Of a stretch of DNA of 35,439 nucleotides, positions 16,459-24,209 are shown piece after piece. Made by a program: the position numbers and the translations under genes. Each line of letters opens with the position of its first letter. Position 1 is the first letter of the stretch. The notes beneath the pieces are model-generated. The model was not told the DNA's origin and searched no databases. It worked only from the letters and a program-made list of their open reading frames with translations. Origin of the DNA: Betaproteobacteria bacterium (lineage in GTDB: Bacteria; Pseudomonadota; Gammaproteobacteria; Burkholderiales; SG8-39); contig VGIA01000016.1 of the NCBI GenBank assembly GCA_016868105.1, positions 1 through 35,439 of the forward strand, given 5' to 3'.

Positions 16459-17534
16459 CAGGCCTCGAACACGCGCATGCGCTCCGCGAGCACACGCAGG
16501 CGCAGCCTGCTGCCTTGCGCGAGGCCCTGCTCGGAGAGGAAGTTGAGCGACAGGTAGACGGTCAGCGGCTGCTCCTCCATCCCGGCTGCCCGAACGCGGA
16601 CCAGGCAGTACGAGCCCAGGAATTCGATCTTCTCGATCGTGGCCTCGAATACATTGGCGTCGCTCTCGGCGATCGGCCGCGCCACGATGTCCTCCGGGCG
16701 CAGGTAGGCGCGCACGCTGCGGCCGGCGGCCTTATCGACCGCGACTCCGGTGAAGGTCTGGCCGGCCACCTGCACCCGGCCCGGGCCCCGCACCGTGGCG
16801 GCAAGCATGTTCACCTTGCCGACGAAATCGGCGACGAAGGGCGTCGCCGGTTCGCGATAGATTTCCAGCGGCGAGCCCACCTGGTCGATCGCGCCGTGGT
16901 CCATGACCACGATTCGGTCGGCCATCGACAGCGCCTCCTCCTGATCGTGGGTCACCATGATGGTGGTGACGCCCAGGCGCTGGTGCAGCGCCCGGACTTC
17001 GGAGCGCAGGTGCACGCGCACGATCGCATCGAGCGCCGAGAGCGGCTCGTCGAGCAGCAGCAGCCCTGGCGAGGTGGCGAGTGCCCGGGCGAGGGCCACG
17101 CGCTGCTGCTGGCCGCCGGAGAGCTGCGCCGGGTACTTCGCGCCCGCCTCCGGCAGCCCGACCAGCCGGAGCAGCTCGGCGACGCGCGCCGCGATCGCCT
17201 CGCGCCCGGCGCGGCGGTTGACCAGGCCGTAGGCGACGTTGTCGTAGGTCGTCAGGTTGGGGAACAGCGCGTAGGACTGGAACACGATGCCGTAGTCGCG
17301 CTCCGCGGGCGGCAGCCGCGAGATGTCGCGCCCGTCCTGGTGGAGTGTCCCCGCGCTCTGGGTCTCCAGGCCCGCGATGATGCGAAGCAGCGTCGTCTTG
17401 CCGCAGCCCGAGGGGCCGAGGAAGCAGACGAACTCGCCCCGTGCGACCTCCAGCCGGATGTCGCGCAGGGCGTTGAAACTGCCGAAGTCCTTGCGGATCC
17501 CCTCCAGCCGCAGGAAGGGCGCGCCGCCAGCCAC
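16458..17534 (-). CDS. phnT: ABC transporter ATP-binding protein, putative 2-aminoethylphosphonate importer
   Basis: The 358-residue ATPase has Walker A GPSGCGKTT at 40-48, Q-loop FQSYALFP near 85-92, signature LSGGQQQR at 138-145, Walker B LLLLDEP at 158-164 and the switch His in MVTHDQEEA. A C-terminal TOBE-like regulatory domain follows (about 270-350). It belongs to the MalK/PotA-like importer class. The start is GTG at 17534, one base after the TAG of the binding-protein gene, so translation is coupled. Partner permease and binding protein are adjacent. It energises uptake at the inner membrane. Confidence 0.92.
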   Translation of the reverse strand: MAGGAPFLRLEGIRKDFGSFNALRDIRLEVARGEFVCFLGPSGCGKTTLLRIIAGLETQSAGTLHQDGRDISRLPPAERDYGIVFQSYALFPNLTTYDNVAYGLVNRRAGREAIAARVAELLRLVGLPEAGAKYPAQLSGGQQQRVALARALATSPGLLLLDEPLSALDAIVRVHLRSEVRALHQRLGVTTIMVTHDQEEALSMADRIVVMDHGAIDQVGSPLEIYREPATPFVADFVGKVNMLAATVRGPGRVQVAGQTFTGVAVDKAAGRSVRAYLRPEDIVARPIAESDANVFEATIEKIEFLGSYCLVRVRAAGMEEQPLTVYLSLNFLSEQGLAQGSRLRLRVLAERMRVFEA

Positions 17535-17535
17535 C

Positions 17536-18558
17536 CTACTTTCTCGGCTCGGACTTGGCGTCGTAGCGCTTGGTCCACTCCGCGAGGATGCGCGCGCGCG
17601 ATTCCGCGACCTTCTTGAAGTCCATCTTCACCAGCCGCTGTTCATAGTCCTTGGGAATGTTGGGCAGCGGCTCGGCCACGCCTGGCTGCGCGGTGATCGC
17701 GAAGTTCTTGCCGTACAGGATCATCGCGTTCTTGCTGGAGGCCCAGTCGGCGAGGCGCCGGGCCGCCTCGAGCTTCTTGGTGCCTTTGTGGATCGCGAAG
17801 GCCTCCAGGTCCCAGCCCAGGCCCTCCTTCGGGAACACCAGGTCGATGGGCGCGCCCTTCGCCTTGTTGCTGTTGGCGCGGTACTCAAACGAGATGCCGA
17901 CGACGAATTCGCCGGCGGCGGCCTGGTTGCAGGGTTTCGAACCGGAGTGGGTGTATTGCGCTATGTTCTGGTGCAGCTTGTCCATGTACTCCCAGCCGCC
18001 CTTTTCGCCCCACAGCGTGAGCCACGCCACCACGTCGAAGAAGCCCGTGCCCGAGGAGGCCGGGTTGGGCATCACCACCTGCCCCTTGTAGGCCGGCTTG
18101 GTGAGGTCCTGCCAAGTTTCGGGTTTCGGGATGTTGCGCTTCTTCGCCTCCACGGTGTTGAAGCACACGGTCGCGCCCCAGACGTCCATCCCGAACCACG
18201 CCGGCGGGTTCTTCGAGTCCCGGTACTTGTTCATGATCGCATCGAGGTTGAGCGGCGCGTAGGGCTCGAGCATGCCGTTGGAATCGAGCAGGGCCAGGCT
18301 GGAGGCCGCCACGCCCATCACCGCGTCGGCCTGCGGGTTGGCCTTCTCCGCCAGGAGCCTCGCGGTGATCACGCCAGTGGAGTCGCGGACCCAGCGGATC
18401 TCGATGCCGGGGTGCTCGCGGTAAAAGCCCTGCTCGTAGGCCTTCAACTGGTCGGTCTCCAGCGCGGTGTAGACCAGGAGCTGGGTCTTGCCCTGCGCCT
18501 GGGCGCCGGAGGCGGCAAGGAGCGCCACGGCGGCAACGGCCAATCGGACGAATTTCAT
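17536..18558 (-). CDS. phnS: Periplasmic substrate-binding protein, putative 2-aminoethylphosphonate
   Basis: The 340-residue protein has a clear Sec signal peptide with a hydrophobic core and AQA cleavage site after about residue 21. A type II periplasmic-binding fold follows, of the Fe3+/spermidine family (extracellular solute-binding family 1): LLVYTALE near 27-34, DSTGVITARLLAEK near 60-73, NPASSGTGF near 163-171. The ATG is preceded by an excellent ribosome-binding site (GGGAGGAA at 18561-18568, complement). It heads a run of ten abutting genes going down to 7482. The 2-aminoethylphosphonate specificity follows from phnW two genes further on and from resemblance to the PhnS2 family; it is not proven by residues alone. 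Confidence 0.88.
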   Translation of the reverse strand: MKFVRLAVAAVALLAASGAQAQGKTQLLVYTALETDQLKAYEQGFYREHPGIEIRWVRDSTGVITARLLAEKANPQADAVMGVAASSLALLDSNGMLEPYAPLNLDAIMNKYRDSKNPPAWFGMDVWGATVCFNTVEAKKRNIPKPETWQDLTKPAYKGQVVMPNPASSGTGFFDVVAWLTLWGEKGGWEYMDKLHQNIAQYTHSGSKPCNQAAAGEFVVGISFEYRANSNKAKGAPIDLVFPKEGLGWDLEAFAIHKGTKKLEAARRLADWASSKNAMILYGKNFAITAQPGVAEPLPNIPKDYEQRLVKMDFKKVAESRARILAEWTKRYDAKSEPRK

Positions 18559-18583
18559 GGTTCCTCCCTTAGGATGGCGGTCG

Positions 18584-18605
18584 CGGGCCTGCCACGCGAG
18601 GCCCG
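18584..18605. repeat. 7-bp inverted repeat in the phnS leader
   Basis: CGGGCCT (18584-18590) and AGGCCCG (18599-18605) are exact reverse complements around an 8-base loop, lying 26-47 bases upstream of the phnS ATG. With the promoter proposed at 18622-18650 it would lie in the transcribed leader near the 5' end, where it could be an mRNA stem or an operator. Confidence 0.4.
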
Positions 18606-18621
18606 TCACCTTGGATGGTAG

Positions 18622-18656
18622 ACGATACACGCGGCCGCGCATCGGGGCAATTGCCC
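18622..18656 (-). promoter_or_regulatory. Putative promoter of the phnS operon with overlapping GGGCAATTGCCC palindrome
   Basis: On the minus strand, TTGCCC (18645-18650) and TATCGT (18622-18627) are spaced exactly 17 bases, each matching four of six sigma-70 consensus positions. The -35 lies inside a perfect 12-bp palindrome GGGCAATTGCCC (18645-18656), a plausible regulator site. A strong ribosome-binding site and phnS follow about 65 bases downstream. Confidence 0.45.
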
Positions 18657-18713
18657 GCCGCGATCCGGGGGCGCCAGATCGGGGCCCGGCGCGCGGCTTC
18701 GACCGAACCGGTT

Positions 18714-20057
18714 TCAGGACCCCGCATTGCCCGGGAGCGCCGCGTCGAAGGCGCGCGCGAGCTTGTCGACCAGTTCGTCGAGCTGTGCCTCGGCGACGAC
18801 GTAGGGCGGGGCGAGCAGGACGTGGTCGCCGCGCTCGCCATCGATCGTGCCGCCCATCGGGTAGCACAGCAGACCCGCTTGCATCGCGGCTGCCTTGACC
18901 CGGGCATGGATCTTCCGGGCCGGATCGAATGCCCGCTTGGTTGCACGGTCCTCGACCAACTCGATGCCCCAGAACAGCCCGCGGCCACGGATGTCGCCGA
19001 CGTGTGGGTGGCCGCCGAAGCGCTCGCGCAGGCGCGCCTCCAGCCGCGGGCCCAGTCCGCGCACCCGAGCGACGAGCCCGCGCTCGCGCAACGCTCTCTG
19101 CACCGCCAGCGCACCGGCACAGGCAGCCGCGTGGCCGATGTAGGTGTGGCCGTGCTGGAAGGATCCCGACCCGCGACTGATCGCATCGTGGACACGGTCC
19201 AGGACGAGGGCGGCGCCGATCGGCTGGTAGCCCGCGCCCAGCCCCTTCGCGATGCACACGATGTCGGGTGCGATGCCTTCCTGCTCGCAGGCGTAGAGCG
19301 AGCCGGTTCGGCCCATGCCGCACATGACCTCGTCCAGGATGAGCAGGATGCCGTGGCGGTCGCAGATGTCGCGCACCAGGCGGAAGTACCCCGGCACCGC
19401 CGGCACGGCACCGAGGGTGGCGCCGACCACCGGCTCGGCCACGAACGCGATCACCGAGTCCGGCCCGAGGCGCTGGATCTCGTCCTCCAGCTCGCGCGCG
19501 AGCCGCCGGGCGTAGTCCTGCGCCGTCTCCTCCGGCCGGCGGCCGCGGTACTCGTAGCAGGGCGAGACGTGGCTCACCTGCATCAGCAGCGGCTCGAACT
19601 GCCGCCGGCGCGCGAGGTTGCCGCCGACGCCGAGCGCGCCCAGGGTGTTGCCGTGATAGCTCTGCAGGCGCGAGATGACGCGCTTGCGCTGCGGCTCGCC
19701 GATCTCGAGGAAGTACTGGCGTGCGAGCTTGAGCGCGGCCTCCATCGCCTCCGAGCCGCCGGAAACGAAGAAAACGCGCTCTAAACCGGCCGGCGCGTGG
19801 CGCACCAGCTCGTCGGCCAGCGCCTCCGCCGGCTCGCTGCTGAAGAACGTGGTGTGCGCGTAAGGCATGCGGTCCAGCTGGGCCTTGATGGCATCGACCA
19901 CCGCGCGGTCGGAGTGCCCGAGGCAGGAGACCGCCGCGCCGCCGCTGCCGTCCAGGTAGCGCTTGCCGTTGGCGTCGACCAGGTAGCAGCCGTCGCCCGC
20001 GACGACGACCGGATAGCTCGCGCGCGAGCTGCGGTGCAGGATGCGGCTCACTGCCAC
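18714..20057 (-). CDS. Class III aminotransferase (aspartate aminotransferase family)
   Basis: The 447-residue PLP enzyme has the class III landmarks: VSGGSEAME at 98-106, SYHGNTLGALGVGG near 133-146, cofactor Asp242 (LILDEVMCGMGRTG) and Schiff-base Lys271 (IAKGLGAGYQPI). It is a different subgroup from the PbfA-like protein at 1919. The start is GTG at 20057, four bases after the stop of the Bug receptor gene; a second in-frame GTG lies two codons on. Members transaminate omega-amino acids, diamines, taurine or beta-alanine with pyruvate or 2-oxoglutarate. The divergent DoeB-like deacylase raises the possibility of a diaminobutyrate-like (DoeD-like) role, but nothing in the sequence fixes the substrate. 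Confidence 0.88.
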   Translation of the reverse strand: MAVSRILHRSSRASYPVVVAGDGCYLVDANGKRYLDGSGGAAVSCLGHSDRAVVDAIKAQLDRMPYAHTTFFSSEPAEALADELVRHAPAGLERVFFVSGGSEAMEAALKLARQYFLEIGEPQRKRVISRLQSYHGNTLGALGVGGNLARRRQFEPLLMQVSHVSPCYEYRGRRPEETAQDYARRLARELEDEIQRLGPDSVIAFVAEPVVGATLGAVPAVPGYFRLVRDICDRHGILLILDEVMCGMGRTGSLYACEQEGIAPDIVCIAKGLGAGYQPIGAALVLDRVHDAISRGSGSFQHGHTYIGHAAACAGALAVQRALRERGLVARVRGLGPRLEARLRERFGGHPHVGDIRGRGLFWGIELVEDRATKRAFDPARKIHARVKAAAMQAGLLCYPMGGTIDGERGDHVLLAPPYVVAEAQLDELVDKLARAFDAALPGNAGS

Positions 20058-20061
20058 GGCG

Positions 20062-21027
20062 TCACTGCGGCGTGATGCCCGCCTCGCGGATGAGCTTGCC
20101 CCACTTGTCGATCTGGGCGCGCAGGAAGTCGTCCAGCCCCTGCGGCGTCATCGGGCTCGCCTCGTAGCCGTCGCGCGCGTAGAGCTCGCGCAGCTCCGCG
20201 CTCGCCACCGCCCGGTTGACTTCGAGGTTCAGCCGCTGGATCACTTCCGCCGGGGCTTTCGCCGGCACGAACATCCCGAACCAGGACGCCGCTTCGAGGC
20301 CCCTGACCCCCATCTCGTGGAAGGTCGGCACCTCCGGCAGCGCGCTCGAGCGCCTCAACGCGGTGACGCCGATCGCGCGGGTGCGGCCGGCCGCGATCTG
20401 CGCGCGCGCGGGGCCGACGTTGTCGAACATCAGGTTCACCTGCCCGCCGATCAGGTCGGTGAGCGCCGGCGCGGCCCCCTTGTAGGGGATGTGGCGCAGC
20501 TCGATGCCGGCTTGGCGGTTGAGCATCTCCAGCGTGAGGTGCCCCATGCTGCCGGGGCCCGGCGTTGCGACGGTGAGTCCGCCCGCCCTGCTGCGCGCGA
20601 GCGCCAGCAACTCGGTGACCGAGGCTGCCGGCACCGACGGGTGCGCCACCATCACCACCGGCGCAAAGGCGACGAACGCCACACCGCGAAAATCGCGCAG
20701 GGTGTCGTAAGGGAGCTTGGCCACCAGCGCCGGGTTGGTGCCCATGGGCGTGGAGGTCAACAGCACCGTGTGTCCATCCGGATCCGCGCGCGACACCGCC
20801 TCCGTTCCGATCACGGAACCGGCGCCCGCCCGGTTCTCGACGATCACCGCCTGGCCCAGCGCCTCGGCCAGCTTGCGGCCGACCGCGCGTCCGAGCGTGT
20901 CGGCGGCACCGCCAGGGGGATAGGGCACCACCATCCGAACCGGGCGCGCGGGCCAGCTCTGGGCGCTGGCCGCCGAGGCGGAGAGGCCCAGCACCAGAGC
21001 TGCAAGGATCCACGATGTCCAGCGCAT
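20062..21027 (-). CDS. Orphan Bug/TctC-family periplasmic solute receptor
   Basis: The 321-residue protein has a signal peptide with cleavage after about residue 22 (ASA/QSW) and the Bug fold start WPARPVRMVVPYPPGGAADTLGR at about 25-47, shown by VVPYPPGG. Bug receptors bind carboxylates, amino acids or aromatic acids in the periplasm for tripartite (TctABC) transporters. No tctA/tctB lie next to it, so it is one of the orphan receptors common in Burkholderiales. A good ribosome-binding site (GGGAGGC) precedes the ATG. It shares a divergent promoter region with the DoeB-like gene and is followed, four bases after its stop, by an aminotransferase. The ligand is unknown. Confidence 0.92.
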   Translation of the reverse strand: MRWTSWILAALVLGLSASAASAQSWPARPVRMVVPYPPGGAADTLGRAVGRKLAEALGQAVIVENRAGAGSVIGTEAVSRADPDGHTVLLTSTPMGTNPALVAKLPYDTLRDFRGVAFVAFAPVVMVAHPSVPAASVTELLALARSRAGGLTVATPGPGSMGHLTLEMLNRQAGIELRHIPYKGAAPALTDLIGGQVNLMFDNVGPARAQIAAGRTRAIGVTALRRSSALPEVPTFHEMGVRGLEAASWFGMFVPAKAPAEVIQRLNLEVNRAVASAELRELYARDGYEASPMTPQGLDDFLRAQIDKWGKLIREAGITPQ

Positions 21028-21068
21028 GACTTGCCTCCCGGTCGCGATGACTATACTGCGACACTAAC

Positions 21069-21096
21069 GCAACGCTGCAGGTTGACGCAACGTTGC
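21069..21096. promoter_or_regulatory. Tandem GCAACG(C/T)TGC sites in a divergent promoter region
   Basis: Two copies lie 18 bases apart between the Bug receptor (start 21027) and the DoeB-like gene (start 21124): GCAACGCTGC at 21069-21078 (9 of 10) and the perfect palindrome GCAACGTTGC at 21087-21096. The second is identical to 12087-12096. TTGACG (21082-21087, plus strand) partly overlaps the second site and may be a -35. TATAGT on the minus strand (21050-21055) may be the -10 for the receptor gene. Confidence 0.6.
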
Positions 21097-21123
21097 TCAG
21101 GGTTCATTCCGGAAGGATTGCCG

Positions 21124-22140
21124 ATGACCGCCGCGACGCAGAACAAGAGCCTGATCTGGACCGAGATCGACTACGAGCGGGAGGGCAAGCAGGTCGGCTA
21201 CCTGCACCTGCCGCACTCGGTCACGCGCTCGGCCTACGGCACGATCGCGATCCCGATCGCGGTGATCCGCAACGGCGAGGGCCCGACGGTGTTCCTGATG
21301 GCCGGCAACCACGGCGACGAGTACGAGGGCCAGATCGTTCTCACCGGGCTGATCCGTTCGCTGGAGCCCGGGCAGATCCGCGGCCGCGTCATCGTCATGC
21401 CCGCGGCCAACCTGCCGGCGGCCATGGACGGCGCGCGTGTGTCGCCGATCGACGGCGGCAACCTCAACCGCGCCTTTCCCGGCGACCCCGAGGGCAGTCC
21501 GACCTTCGCCATCGCGCACTACATCAATACCACGCTCTACCCGATGGCCGACTACCACCACGATCTGCATTCGGGCGGCTCGTCGCTCGATTACCTGCCG
21601 TTCTGCTCGGCGCGCCTGGGGCCCGACGAGGAGCTGAACCGCAAGGCGCTCGCGGCGCTGCACGCCTTCGGCGCGCCGCTCAGCTTCGTCTGGGCCTATT
21701 CGCCCGACAACCGCCTCGCCGCCGCCTCGGCGATCGCCAACGGCGTGGTCGCGCTGGGCGGCGAATTCGGCGGCTGCGGGCGCGTGTCGATCGGCGGCGT
21801 GAAGATGGTCGAGCGCGGCGTGCGCAACCTGCTCGCCCATGCCGGCGTGCTCAGGGACTGGACCATCCAGCACGACGGCCCGACCCGCCTGGTCGAGCTG
21901 CGGGACAAGGACTACTACGTCTACGCGCCGGAGCCCGGCCTGTTCGAACCGTTCTGCGAGCTCGGCGAAACGGTGAAAAAGGGCCAGCCCTGCGGTCAGG
22001 TCCTCTTCCCCGACAATCCCGCGCGCGACCCGGTGCTGTGCCATTTCAAGCGCGACGCGCTGCTGGTGTGCAAACGCCACCCCGGCCGGGTCTTGCGCGG
22101 CGACTGCGTCGCCCATCTGGCGACCGATCGCGCGCGATGA
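21124..22140 (+). CDS. Zinc-dependent deacylase of the succinylglutamate desuccinylase/aspartoacylase (DoeB-like) family
   Basis: The 338-residue M14-like hydrolase has zinc ligands in GNHGDEYEG (His63, Glu66) and DLHSGG (His149), the substrate loop LNRAFPG at 114-120, and a catalytic Glu in LGGEFGG (Glu214). Overall it strongly resembles DoeB, the N-alpha-acetyl-diaminobutyrate deacetylase of ectoine degradation. However, no ectoine hydrolase (DoeA) or DoeC is seen here, so the acylated amine may differ. The ATG has GGAAGG eight bases upstream. Its stop overlaps the MFS start (ATGA), so a transporter for the acylated substrate or its product is made together with it. Cytoplasmic; no signal peptide. 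Confidence 0.87.
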   Translation: MTAATQNKSLIWTEIDYEREGKQVGYLHLPHSVTRSAYGTIAIPIAVIRNGEGPTVFLMAGNHGDEYEGQIVLTGLIRSLEPGQIRGRVIVMPAANLPAAMDGARVSPIDGGNLNRAFPGDPEGSPTFAIAHYINTTLYPMADYHHDLHSGGSSLDYLPFCSARLGPDEELNRKALAALHAFGAPLSFVWAYSPDNRLAAASAIANGVVALGGEFGGCGRVSIGGVKMVERGVRNLLAHAGVLRDWTIQHDGPTRLVELRDKDYYVYAPEPGLFEPFCELGETVKKGQPCGQVLFPDNPARDPVLCHFKRDALLVCKRHPGRVLRGDCVAHLATDRAR

Positions 22141-23351
22141 ACCTCGATCCCGGCGTCGCCCGCCGCGTCCTCGTCTACTCCTCCGCGGGCCATGCGCTGA
22201 TGCACCTGATGACCGCGTTCTACGCCGTCATCGTGCTCACGCTCGCGGTCGAATGGAAGCTGCCGGCCGAGCAGTTGCTGGCGCTCTATGCGCCCGCCAC
22301 CATCCTGCTCGGCGTCATGTCGCTGCCGGCGGGCTGGGCGTCCGACCGCTTCGGCGCGCCCGCGATGATGGTGGTGATGTTCCTCGGGCTCGGCCTGTCC
22401 TCGACCGCCTGCGGCCTGGTGCCGGCGGGCGACGCCTGGCTGCTGTCAGCCGGGCTGTGCGGTCTCGGCACCTTCGGCGCGATTTACCACTCGGTCGGCA
22501 TCGGCTGGATCATCCGCACCGCCAGCAGGCAGGGCCATGCGATGGGCGTGAACGGCCTGTGGGGGTCGGCCGGCCTTGCGCTCTACGGCATCGTCCCGGG
22601 CGTGCTGATCACGCTCGCCTCATGGCGCGCGGCCTTCATTGTCCCCGGCATCGTCTGTATCGTCCTCGGGCTGATGCTCTGGGTCGATCTCCTGCGCGGC
22701 CGCGTTGGCGACCGGCCGATGCCGGCGCGGGCAGGCGTTCAGCCGGGCAGGCGCCAGTTCTGGCGCGTCTTCTCCGTGCTCTCGGTCACCATGGCGCTGG
22801 AAGGCATCATCTGGCAGGCCGTCATGTTCGGCGCGGCGCTGGTGTTCGAGCAGCACGTGACGAACGTCCTGCTGCTGGGCCTCGCCACCTCGATGATCTA
22901 CGCCGTCTCCGGCCTGGCGCAGTACGCGCTCGGCCGGCGCATCATCGACCGCTACCCGCTGAAGACGACCTACGTCGTTGCCTCGGCATTGCAGATCGGC
23001 GCCATGCTGGCGCTGGCGGCGGGCAACGTCTGGCTGTCATTCGCAGGCGCGATCGCCTCTGCGGTGCTGTCGTCGGCCTCGGGGCCGATCGAGAACATCC
23101 TGATCGCGCGCTACACGCCGAGCCGCTACCACGGCCTGGGCTTCGGCGCCAAGTTCGTCGTCGCCTTCGGCGCCGCGCCGCTCGCCATCATGGCGATCGC
23201 CCGGATCCGCGAGGCGACCGGAAGCCTCGATCTGTTCTTCCTTGGGCTTGCCGGCGTCGCCGCGCTCGTCGCGGCTGTCGCGCTTTTGCTGCCGGCGAGC
23301 GATTTCGCGCGCGATGCAAGCGCGGCAACCGCGCCGGTTGCGGCCAAGTAG
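22137..23351 (+). CDS. MFS permease
   Basis: The 404-residue protein has about twelve hydrophobic helices in two six-helix halves, joined by a charged loop (residues about 185-205). The MFS loop motif between helices 2 and 3 appears as GWASDRFGAPAMM (residues about 65-77). Its ATG overlaps the deacylase stop. Members are proton-driven importers or exporters of small organic acids, sugars or drugs. Co-translation with a deacylase suggests transport of the acylated compound or the freed product. It ends before a convergent Crp/Fnr gene with a 142-base gap that contains a short hairpin and no gene. Confidence 0.88.
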   Translation: MNLDPGVARRVLVYSSAGHALMHLMTAFYAVIVLTLAVEWKLPAEQLLALYAPATILLGVMSLPAGWASDRFGAPAMMVVMFLGLGLSSTACGLVPAGDAWLLSAGLCGLGTFGAIYHSVGIGWIIRTASRQGHAMGVNGLWGSAGLALYGIVPGVLITLASWRAAFIVPGIVCIVLGLMLWVDLLRGRVGDRPMPARAGVQPGRRQFWRVFSVLSVTMALEGIIWQAVMFGAALVFEQHVTNVLLLGLATSMIYAVSGLAQYALGRRIIDRYPLKTTYVVASALQIGAMLALAAGNVWLSFAGAIASAVLSSASGPIENILIARYTPSRYHGLGFGAKFVVAFGAAPLAIMAIARIREATGSLDLFFLGLAGVAALVAAVALLLPASDFARDASAATAPVAAK

Positions 23352-23418
23352 CGGCTGCTGGCCGCCCCTTCTCGCCTGCTCGAGTCGCCGTGCAGGCCAA
23401 CCCCGGAGTCGGGCGCTT

Positions 23419-23434
23419 TTCGCGGATGCGCGAA
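23419..23434. repeat. Short hairpin between convergent genes, possible weak terminator
   Basis: TTCGCG-GATG-CGCGAA forms a 6-bp stem with a 4-base loop in the 142-base gap between the MFS stop (23351) and the Crp/Fnr stop (23494). Four T residues precede the stem on plus, giving A residues after it on minus, so no proper U-tract follows in either direction. Position between convergent genes is the main argument for a terminator role. Confidence 0.3.
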
Positions 23435-23493
23435 CCAGGGGAGCGGTGAGCTTCGGAAACGACAGCACCCACAGCCTGACCAGCCGCGCGCGT

Positions 23494-24192
23494 TCAGCGC
23501 CGATGCGTGAAGGCCTCGAGCGCCGCCGTGTCCGTGATCACGAGCGTACCGCGGCGGGACTGAAGCAAGCCGCGCTTTTTCAGGTCGCCGAGGGTCGCGT
23601 TCGTGAACTGGCGCGTCACCCCCGAAATGGCGGCGAGGTCCTCGTTGGTGAGCTTCAGGTCGATCTGCATGCCATGCGGCGTGGGTTGCGCGAAGCGCTC
23701 GGAAAGCGCGAGCAGGACCGTGCAAAGGCGCCCCGACGCATTCTGCGTCTCCAGCGAAACGGCGAGATGCGCGACCCAGCGCAAGCGCACCGAGAGTGCC
23801 CGGATGACCGCAAGCCCGACCTCCGGAAACCGGCGCACCAGCGCGTTGAACCGCTCGATCGACAGCGTGTAGATCACACAGGGCTCCAGGCAGCGTACCG
23901 TCATCTGGCGCGCGGTCGGAAGGCCGAGGTCCGCCGCGCCGAGCAGGTCACCCGGACCCCAGAACCCGGTGGTGCCGGTCCTGCCGTTGCGGCTCTGGTA
24001 GGACGACATGACGCGCCCACTCGAGAGAATGGCAACGTAATCGGCCGGCTGGCCCTGCGACCAGATGACACCGCCCTTCTGCAGCACGCGCCGTTCGCAC
24101 TGCTCGAGCACCGCGCTGCGGTACTCCAGGGGGATGGACCCGAGCACGTCGAGATGCCCGGAGGCGCGTGCGCTGGGCGAAGTGTCAGCCAT
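23494..24192 (-). CDS. Crp/Fnr-family transcriptional regulator
   Basis: The 232-residue regulator has a cyclic-nucleotide-binding-type beta barrel (about 20-130), a dimerisation helix (about 135-160) and a C-terminal winged helix (about 175-225) with recognition segment ISGVTRQFTNATL. It has no Fnr-type N-terminal Cys cluster, so it is not an obvious oxygen-sensing iron-sulfur Fnr. The start ATG at 24192 follows a strong ribosome-binding site (GGGGAGGGGG) and lies 17 bases after the TSUP stop, which makes it the last gene of the tctC-tctB-tctA-TSUP unit. It may regulate that unit or the neighbouring redox genes; the effector is unknown. Confidence 0.9.
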   Translation of the reverse strand: MADTSPSARASGHLDVLGSIPLEYRSAVLEQCERRVLQKGGVIWSQGQPADYVAILSSGRVMSSYQSRNGRTGTTGFWGPGDLLGAADLGLPTARQMTVRCLEPCVIYTLSIERFNALVRRFPEVGLAVIRALSVRLRWVAHLAVSLETQNASGRLCTVLLALSERFAQPTPHGMQIDLKLTNEDLAAISGVTRQFTNATLGDLKKRGLLQSRRGTLVITDTAALEAFTHRR

Positions 24193-24209
24193 CGGGCAAT
24201 CCCCCTCCC

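Noticed and set aside
14770-16557. Long plus-strand open frame opposite the fused permease
   Set aside because: The product is His/Arg/Glu-rich with no domain, mirroring codons of a hydrophobic membrane protein on the other strand.
23352-23493. Small gene or RNA in the MFS-Crp gap
   Set aside because: No start with a ribosome-binding site gives a plausible short protein; only a 6-bp hairpin without a U-tract is visible.
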